Shown one piece after another: positions 12,977-17,784 of a DNA stretch of 17,784 nucleotides (position 1 is its first letter; each line of letters opens with the position of its first letter). The stretch is from contig JAITEK010000122.1 in the NCBI GenBank assembly GCA_031282085.1, positions 1 through 17,784 on the forward strand, given 5' to 3'. Both the position numbers and the translations under genes were made by a program. Under the pieces are notes generated by a model. It was not told where the DNA came from. It made no database searches and saw only the letters and a program-made list of their open reading frames with translations. The stretch comes from Coriobacteriales bacterium (GTDB lineage Bacteria > Actinomycetota > Coriobacteriia > Coriobacteriales > UBA8131).

Positions 12977-15900
12977 GTGTATCTTAAAACGCTGACGATC
13001 AAGGGCTTCAAGTCATTCGCGGATCGTTCGGTCATGAACTTCGAGGAGGGCATCTCCGTTATCGTCGGCCCGAATGGCTCGGGTAAGTCGAACGTCTCGG
13101 AGGCCGTACTGTGGGTGCTCGGCGAGCAGAAGTCGAGCAATCTGCGCGTGCAGGCCATGGAGGAGTTGATCTTCTCGGGTTCATCCGCCCGCCAGGCAGT
13201 CGGCGTGGCCGAGGTGGAGCTTGTCTTGGACAACGCAGACGGGAAACTGCCCATCGAGTTCGAGCAGGTCGCCATCATGCGCCGCATGTTCCGCAACGGC
13301 GAGAGCGAGTATTTCATCAACGGCTCGCCCTGCCGTCGCATGGACATCATCGACATCCTCTTTGACTCAGGCATCGGGCAAGGCGCACATTCCATCATAG
13401 GACAGGGCAATCTCACGGCTGTGCTCGAGTCCAAACCCGCCGATCGGCGGGCGCTGGTGGAGGAGGCGGCGGGTATCCTCAAGCACAAGAAGCGCAAGGA
13501 GAAGGCGTCGCGCAAACTTGTGGCCATGGACGCTTCACTTGAGCGCGTCAACGACGTTATCCGCGTCATCGAGCAGCAGTTGCGGCCCCTGGAGCGCCAG
13601 GCGGCGCGTGCGCGGCGCTACCAGAGCATCACCGACGAGCTGACGGCGCTCGACCTTTCGCTTGCCGTCGACGACCTGCGCTCGCTTCAGGTTGAGTGGA
13701 ACCTGCTCGATCATCGGGAGAAGGAGATAAGCGCCGAGGCTGAGCTGGTGCACTTCCGCCTCAACGAGCGGGAGGCCGAGCTGAACAAGCGGCAGCTTGC
13801 TCTGGAGGAGAAGGGCCTGTTCGCGGGCGACCTCAACGAACAGCGCATCCGTTGTCAATCCATCATCCAAAGGCTTGATTCCGGCATGCTCGTGCTTGAG
13901 GAGAAGGGGCGCAACATGGTCTCGCGCCTCTCCGACCTGCGTGCTTCCATCCATAACTCCCAGGCGCGCCTCAAGGTCGCCAGCGCGGAGTTCAATGAGG
14001 TCTCCGAAAAGCTCAGCGAGGGCCAAGGACGCATCAAGGCACTTTATGCGCAGTTCAACGATCTCGGCCACGACTCCGAGGCGATCCTCAAGGACAAGAA
14101 CCGTGTTGAGGAGGCGCACAACCGCGCTGTCTCCGCCCTGCGCAGCCAGCAGACCGCACTGGATACGGCACGCGTCAACCTTGCGAAGGCCAAAGACTCA
14201 CTCGGCTCGCTTGATGTAGAGGAGTCGCTCCTTCGGGAAAGCCACAACCAGCTGGAGGAGGAGTTCGCCAGCACGCAGAACGTGCTCGCGCAACGGCGCG
14301 CGCGCCTCGATTCCCTTGAGGCACAGCGCACCAAGGAGAAGGCGGATTCCAAGCTCGCGAAGGCCGACATAGACAAGCGGGTGCGCCTGCTCGATGACCG
14401 TCGGCAGAAGCTTGAGCACCAGCGCGAGGCCCTCGCGGCCCTCCAGGCCGAGGTCCGTGCGCTTGAGGAGATAGACCGGGCCTTTGAGACCGCCTCGCCA
14501 GCACTCAACTGGATAAAGACGCATAACGAGGAGTTCAAGGGCATCGTGGGGCCGATAGCGGAGTCCCTCAAGGTGCGTCCCGGCGCCGAGCTGCCGTTTG
14601 GCATGACGACTGAGGACGTGGAGCTGCTTATCGAGCGCCTGCTCGGGGCCGACTTGTTCGGCCTTTTGGTAGAGGACGCAAGCGCGGCGGCCCGCATCGC
14701 GCAGAGCTTGCTTGGCAGCAAGGAGCGCGGCGAGATCGCGCTTATCCCCCTCAGGGGAGCGCAGGTTTTGGAGGGGCGTTCGCCCCGCGGGGAGCGGCTT
14801 GTTGATTATCTGGAGTTCCCCGACTTCGACCGGGACGCCGTTGAGTCCCTGCTCGGGGACATCTATCTTGCCGAATCCATCACCGAGGCGCAGAAGTTCC
14901 ACCTGCGCGACAGCCTCGGCGTACGCTTTGCCACCCCGGAGGGCGCCGTTGTCTGGCCGAGTGGCAAGCTCACCTTGGGGTTGCAGATCAATGACGTTGA
15001 CAGTGTGCTGTCCCGCCGACGCAAGCTCGATACCCTGGGCGAGGAGGTAAAGAACTCGCTCAATCTACTCGCGGACGCCGAACTTGAGGTCTCGTCCGCT
15101 GAGGAGAAACTCCAGGTGGCCCAGCAGGACGACTTCGAGATCGCGCAGCGCCTTGCGAAGGTGCAAGGCGACTGCGACTCCCTGCATGAGGAGCTTGTGC
15201 GTCTTGAGGAGGGGATGACGCAGCTGCTTTATCGCCGTGAGGGCATCGAGCGCAAACTCAGTGACGTCGCTGCTCGGCGGCAGTCCTCAGAGCCGCTGGC
15301 AGGTGGGTATGAGGAGCGTATAGCGCGCCTCGAGAACGAGATGCCCGGCCTGGAGGACGCCGTCGCCGACGCGGAGGCTGCCCTCGCAAAGGCCACCGAG
15401 GAGAAAAACGGCATAGCCGAGCACCTGTCCGCCGTCAAGATAGAGCTTGAGACGGCCAAGGGCTCGTCCTCCTATCTTAAGAACCGCTACGAGTCGCTGC
15501 GCCTTGAGCTGAAGGAGCTCGACAAGACCTTGGAAGTCTCGCGCCAGACGGAGCTGTCGCTCGACATCATCCGGCAGCGGGTCGACCCGCTGTACCGGCT
15601 TTATGAGTATCTGCACGTCAGCGCCACGACTTGGGCGGAGAAGCTGCGCGACCAGGCCCAGCTTGAGCAGACGGACTCCAAGAACCTGCGTGCCGTCATC
15701 AATGAGGCCGCCGCGGCGGTTGATGAGGCGCGCGCCGACCTCGACGAGGTGAACGGGCGTCTCACTGAGCTGCGCGTGGACAAGGCTCGGCTCGAGTCCG
15801 AGGTGGAACACGCCATCACCCGCATCACGCGGGAGAACGGCGTGCCGCTTGAGCTTGCGCTTGAGACCCCGCCGCCGGAGGACCGCCAGCTTGCCGAGGA

Positions 15901-16600
15901 CCAGGCGAACCGCCTGCGCAAGAAGCTCACAACGATAGGCGCGGTCAACCACGTTGCCATGGAGGAGTTCGAGGCGCTCAAGCAGCGCCGCGACTACACG
16001 CTTGGCCAGGTGGAGGATCTCAAGGAGGCGCGCAAGGCCCTCGCGAAGATAGAACGCGCCCTCGACCGGAAGATGCGCAACCAGTTCCTTGAGACCTTTG
16101 AGCAGGTGAATCAGAACTTCCAGGAGATATTCGGCGTACTGTTCCCCGGCGGCTTTGGCCAGCTTCTGCTGACGGAGGGCGACGACCCCGATGAATTCGG
16201 TATCGAGGTAAGCGCCCAGCCCAAGGGCAAGAAGATAACAAAGCTCTCGCTTATGAGCGGCGGTGAGAAGTCGCTTACGGCGCTCGCACTGCTGTTCGCG
16301 GTCTACCGCATCCGTGCCGTCCCGTTCTACATCCTCGATGAGGTAGAAGCGGCGCTCGACGACACGAACCTCGCGCGGCTCATAGACTACTTCAACCAGA
16401 TCCGTCGGCGCACTCAGCTGATCCTCGTGACGCATCAGCGTCGTACGATGGAGGCGGCCGATGTGCTCTACGGCGTGACCATGCAGGCCGCCGGCGTGTC
16501 CAAGCTGGTAAGCCAGCGGCTCGATCAGGCTCTAAGGCATGCCGCGAGCCCCACATCCACCGAGGCATCAGCGCCTGACCCGCTGTACCTGGAGGTATGA
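12977..16600 (+). CDS. smc: Chromosome segregation protein SMC
   Basis: 1207 residues from a GTG at 12977, with GAGGAGG five bases upstream; the longer start at 12917 lacks any such site and falls in the hairpin region. SMC forms ATP-driven condensin rings that organise the chromosome; its ScpA/ScpB partners are not in this window. N-terminal Walker A is GPNGSGKS (31-38). Long heptad-rich coiled coils rich in Glu, Lys, Arg, Leu and Ala flank a hinge at about 512-670, which begins FKGIVGPIAESLKV. The C-terminal head has the signature LSLMSGGEKS (about 1090-1099) and Walker B YILDE ending near E1122. The arrangement is complete and the length is typical. The stop overlaps the ftsY start region. 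Confidence 0.97.
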   Translation: MYLKTLTIKGFKSFADRSVMNFEEGISVIVGPNGSGKSNVSEAVLWVLGEQKSSNLRVQAMEELIFSGSSARQAVGVAEVELVLDNADGKLPIEFEQVAIMRRMFRNGESEYFINGSPCRRMDIIDILFDSGIGQGAHSIIGQGNLTAVLESKPADRRALVEEAAGILKHKKRKEKASRKLVAMDASLERVNDVIRVIEQQLRPLERQAARARRYQSITDELTALDLSLAVDDLRSLQVEWNLLDHREKEISAEAELVHFRLNEREAELNKRQLALEEKGLFAGDLNEQRIRCQSIIQRLDSGMLVLEEKGRNMVSRLSDLRASIHNSQARLKVASAEFNEVSEKLSEGQGRIKALYAQFNDLGHDSEAILKDKNRVEEAHNRAVSALRSQQTALDTARVNLAKAKDSLGSLDVEESLLRESHNQLEEEFASTQNVLAQRRARLDSLEAQRTKEKADSKLAKADIDKRVRLLDDRRQKLEHQREALAALQAEVRALEEIDRAFETASPALNWIKTHNEEFKGIVGPIAESLKVRPGAELPFGMTTEDVELLIERLLGADLFGLLVEDASAAARIAQSLLGSKERGEIALIPLRGAQVLEGRSPRGERLVDYLEFPDFDRDAVESLLGDIYLAESITEAQKFHLRDSLGVRFATPEGAVVWPSGKLTLGLQINDVDSVLSRRRKLDTLGEEVKNSLNLLADAELEVSSAEEKLQVAQQDDFEIAQRLAKVQGDCDSLHEELVRLEEGMTQLLYRREGIERKLSDVAARRQSSEPLAGGYEERIARLENEMPGLEDAVADAEAALAKATEEKNGIAEHLSAVKIELETAKGSSSYLKNRYESLRLELKELDKTLEVSRQTELSLDIIRQRVDPLYRLYEYLHVSATTWAEKLRDQAQLEQTDSKNLRAVINEAAAAVDEARADLDEVNGRLTELRVDKARLESEVEHAITRITRENGVPLELALETPPPEDRQLAEDQANRLRKKLTTIGAVNHVAMEEFEALKQRRDYTLGQVEDLKEARKALAKIERALDRKMRNQFLETFEQVNQNFQEIFGVLFPGGFGQLLLTEGDDPDEFGIEVSAQPKGKKITKLSLMSGGEKSLTALALLFAVYRIRAVPFYILDEVEAALDDTNLARLIDYFNQIRRRTQLILVTHQRRTMEAADVLYGVTMQAAGVSKLVSQRLDQALRHAASPTSTEASAPDPLYLEV

Positions 16601-17544
16601 TGGCGTGGTTCGATAGGCTGAGTGCGGGTCTTGCCCGTACCCGCGAGCGCTTCAGTGAGCAGATCAACGTCATCTTCGACCGCGGGCCCGCCCTTGACGA
16701 GGACTTCTGGGATACGCTTGAGGAGTCACTGATCCTTGCGGACTTCGGTGGCCCCGCGACCGTTGACATCATCGACCAGCTGCGCGACACGGCCCAACGT
16801 CTTGCCCTGCCCGATGGCTATGCCGTGTTCGACCGGCTCACCGACACCATCGCGTCTCTGTTCACGCCTGTTGAGCAGGACCCCTTTGAGCTGAGCCCGG
16901 TTTGCGTGCTCTTTGTAGGCATCAACGGCTCCGGCAAGACCACGACGGTCGGCAAGCTCGCCAAGGACGGCGTTGAGCGTGGTCGCCGCGTGCTGCTCGG
17001 CAGCGCGGACACCTTCCGTGCCGCCGCCATCGAGCAACTCGACGTATGGGCCGAACGCGCGCAGGTCCCCGTCATCAAGCGTTCCCGTGGCTCCGACCCG
17101 GCCAGTGTGTCCTTTGAGGTGGTGGAACGCGCTGAGCAGACGGGCGCCGACCTCGTACTCATCGACACCGCCGGGCGCCTGCACACCTCTGATGACCTCA
17201 TGCGCGAGCTTGAGAAGGTGGTGAAGGTAACGCGGAAGCGTGCGGCGGAGTTCCGTGGCCCGGATGGGCAGCCACGGGCCTTGCCCGTGAAGACCGTACT
17301 CGTGCTCGATGCGACCACGGGACAAAACGGCCTGCAACAGGCGCGGGAGTTCAATCGTGCGCTGGCCCTTGACGGCGTGGTCATCACCAAGCTCGACGGA
17401 ACGGCCAAAGGTGGCATCGCCGTTGCCGTCTCCCACGAGTTGGGGCTTCCCGTGCTGCGCATCGGGGTGGGGGAGCGCATCGACGATCTGCGCCCCTTCA
17501 AACCCGAGGAATTCGCCCACGCCCTCATCGGCGACAAGCGTTAA
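16600..17544 (+). CDS. ftsY: Signal recognition particle receptor FtsY
   Basis: 314 residues. FtsY is the membrane-side SRP receptor GTPase that docks Ffh-bound ribosomes at the translocon. Two adjacent ATGs are possible at 16597 and 16600; GGAGG (16591-16595) is one base from the first and four from the second, so I prefer 16600. The 16597 ATG overlaps the smc stop. The acidic A domain of E. coli FtsY is absent; instead the protein starts with an amphipathic helix, MAWFDRLSAGLARTRERF, the usual membrane-targeting element of Gram-positive forms. GTPase motifs: G1 GINGSGKT (107-114), G2 DTFR (137-140), G3 DTAGR (189-193), G4 TKLD (263-266), then the closing GVGERIDDLRPF. A short loop near 212-230 (RKRAAEFRGPDGQPR) is common to FtsY and absent in Ffh. 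Confidence 0.96.
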   Translation: MAWFDRLSAGLARTRERFSEQINVIFDRGPALDEDFWDTLEESLILADFGGPATVDIIDQLRDTAQRLALPDGYAVFDRLTDTIASLFTPVEQDPFELSPVCVLFVGINGSGKTTTVGKLAKDGVERGRRVLLGSADTFRAAAIEQLDVWAERAQVPVIKRSRGSDPASVSFEVVERAEQTGADLVLIDTAGRLHTSDDLMRELEKVVKVTRKRAAEFRGPDGQPRALPVKTVLVLDATTGQNGLQQAREFNRALALDGVVITKLDGTAKGGIAVAVSHELGLPVLRIGVGERIDDLRPFKPEEFAHALIGDKR

Positions 17545-17555
17545 AGTATTTCGTC

Positions 17556-17618
17556 ATTCTGGGCTTGTCCCAGAATCCACGCATAAAACGCGTGGACAAG
17601 AAGGACGTTTCTGAACGT
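17556..17618. repeat. Tandem inverted repeats after ftsY (REP-like candidate)
   Basis: Three perfect hairpins stand in a row: ATTCTGGG/CCCAGAAT (17556-17576, loop CTTGT), CCACGC/GCGTGG (17577-17595) and ACGTT/AACGT (17605-17618). In addition CTTGTCC (17564-17570) is the exact complement of GGACAAG (17594-17600), giving an alternative fold that excludes the first hairpin. The type ATTCTGGG...CCCAGAATCC is common among dispersed extragenic palindromes of bacteria. No long T-run follows, so terminator function is doubtful. Only one copy lies in this window. Confidence 0.55.
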
Positions 17619-17645
17619 TGATAGTAGGTTGGAGATGCTCAAAAT
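17618..17645 (+). promoter_or_regulatory. Candidate promoter of ffh
   Basis: TTGATA (17618-17623, 5/6) and CAAAAT (17640-17645, 4/6) are 16 bases apart. Transcription would start near 17652, leaving a short leader with the AAAAGGAG ribosome binding site. Read-through from ftsY is the alternative. Confidence 0.35.
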
Positions 17646-17660
17646 GCAGCCAGCGTCTCC
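17631..17660 (+). promoter_or_regulatory. Stem-loop just upstream of the ffh ribosome binding site
   Basis: GGAGATGC (17631-17638) pairs with GCGTCTCC (17653-17660) over 8 pairs including one G-U wobble, with a 14-base loop. It ends four bases before the AAAAGGAG site. It would exist only in RNA entering from ftsY, because the candidate ffh promoter starts transcripts inside the stem. Confidence 0.35.
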
Positions 17661-17678
17661 GCAGAAAAGGAGTAGAGC

Positions 17679-17784
17679 GTGTTTGATAACCTCTCTGACC
17701 GCTTGCAGGATGTCTTTAGCGGCTTGCGTTCAAAAGGCCGCCTGACGGAAGGCGACATCGAGGGCGCCATGCGCGAGATACGCC
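17679..17784 (+). CDS. ffh: Signal recognition particle protein Ffh, N-terminus only
   Basis: The first 35 codons are present, starting from a GTG at 17679 with AAGGAG six bases upstream; the gene runs off the window. The product begins MFDNLSDRLQDVFSGLRSKG and continues RLTEGDIEGAMREIR, which closely matches the N domain opening of Ffh. Ffh binds signal sequences as they emerge from the ribosome and, with the 4.5S/SRP RNA, hands the complex to FtsY. The GTPase and M domains lie outside this window, so nothing can be said about them. Position directly after ftsY strengthens the call, since the two partners are often neighbours in Gram-positives. Confidence 0.92.
   Translation, partial: MFDNLSDRLQDVFSGLRSKGRLTEGDIEGAMREIR

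Noticed and set aside
15287..16435. 382-codon minus-strand open frame
   Set aside because: Antisense to the smc coiled coil and head. Its Leu-rich composition mirrors the Glu/Lys/Leu codons of smc.
17635..17745. Small ORF starting in the ffh leader and overlapping ffh out of frame
   Set aside because: GGAG is directly against the ATG with no spacing, and the frame runs inside the ffh coding sequence; no independent support.
1..17784. Search for tRNA, rRNA, insertion sequences, prophage or defence genes
   Set aside because: I saw no cloverleaf, rRNA segment, transposase, phage gene or recognised defence domain; xerC is the housekeeping recombinase type.

Overview
This is a high-GC, gene-dense chromosomal window of ordinary bacterial housekeeping genes with very short spacers. 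The clustering ruvX-mltG-aroE, rplS-rnhB-yraN-comM-dprA, trmFO-xerC and rpmF-plsX-rnc-smc-ftsY-ffh, together with a yqeG-type HAD phosphatase, a four-cysteine L32 and GTG/TTG starts, suggests a Gram-positive. A member of the Actinomycetota from the Coriobacteriia (Eggerthella/Olsenella/Collinsella relatives) fits best, but that placement is inference from gene order and composition only.

Layout. Positions 1-480 (minus strand) hold the 5' part of a TMEM175-type membrane channel gene, cut by the window edge. Everything else is on the plus strand. Block A (601-3870): ruvX, mltG, yqeG-like, aroE. A GC-rich compound palindrome follows aroE. Block B (3924-5126): a promoter, rplS, rnhB, and a clear intrinsic terminator. 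Block C (5127-10664): a 220-base control region carrying an 11-bp-phased GGTCA repeat array, then yraN, comM, dprA, trmFO and xerC, with 4-base ATGA overlaps at comM/dprA and trmFO/xerC. Block D (10688-12855): a perfect dyad and a good promoter, then rpmF, plsX and rnc. Block E (12857-17784): a weak terminator-like hairpin, a candidate -10 box, a leader hairpin, then smc and ftsY (overlapping), a multi-hairpin repeat-like spacer, and the first 35 codons of ffh.

How they work together. Block A covers cell-wall glycan processing (MltG) and aromatic synthesis (AroE), plus a RuvX-family nuclease. Block C is a DNA-handling set: RNase HII just upstream, YraN, the helicase ComM and the ssDNA/RecA loader DprA suggest natural transformation or recombination capacity, with XerC resolving chromosome dimers. 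Block D joins ribosome and phospholipid synthesis with RNA processing. Block E joins chromosome organisation (SMC) with both protein components of SRP membrane targeting (FtsY, Ffh).

I found no convincing new multi-gene system. The most unusual signals are non-coding: the phased repeat array before yraN, the dyad before the rpmF promoter, the compound palindromes after aroE and ftsY, the smc leader hairpin, a possible AUC start of plsX, and an Asp-to-Asn change at a metal-site position of RNase III.
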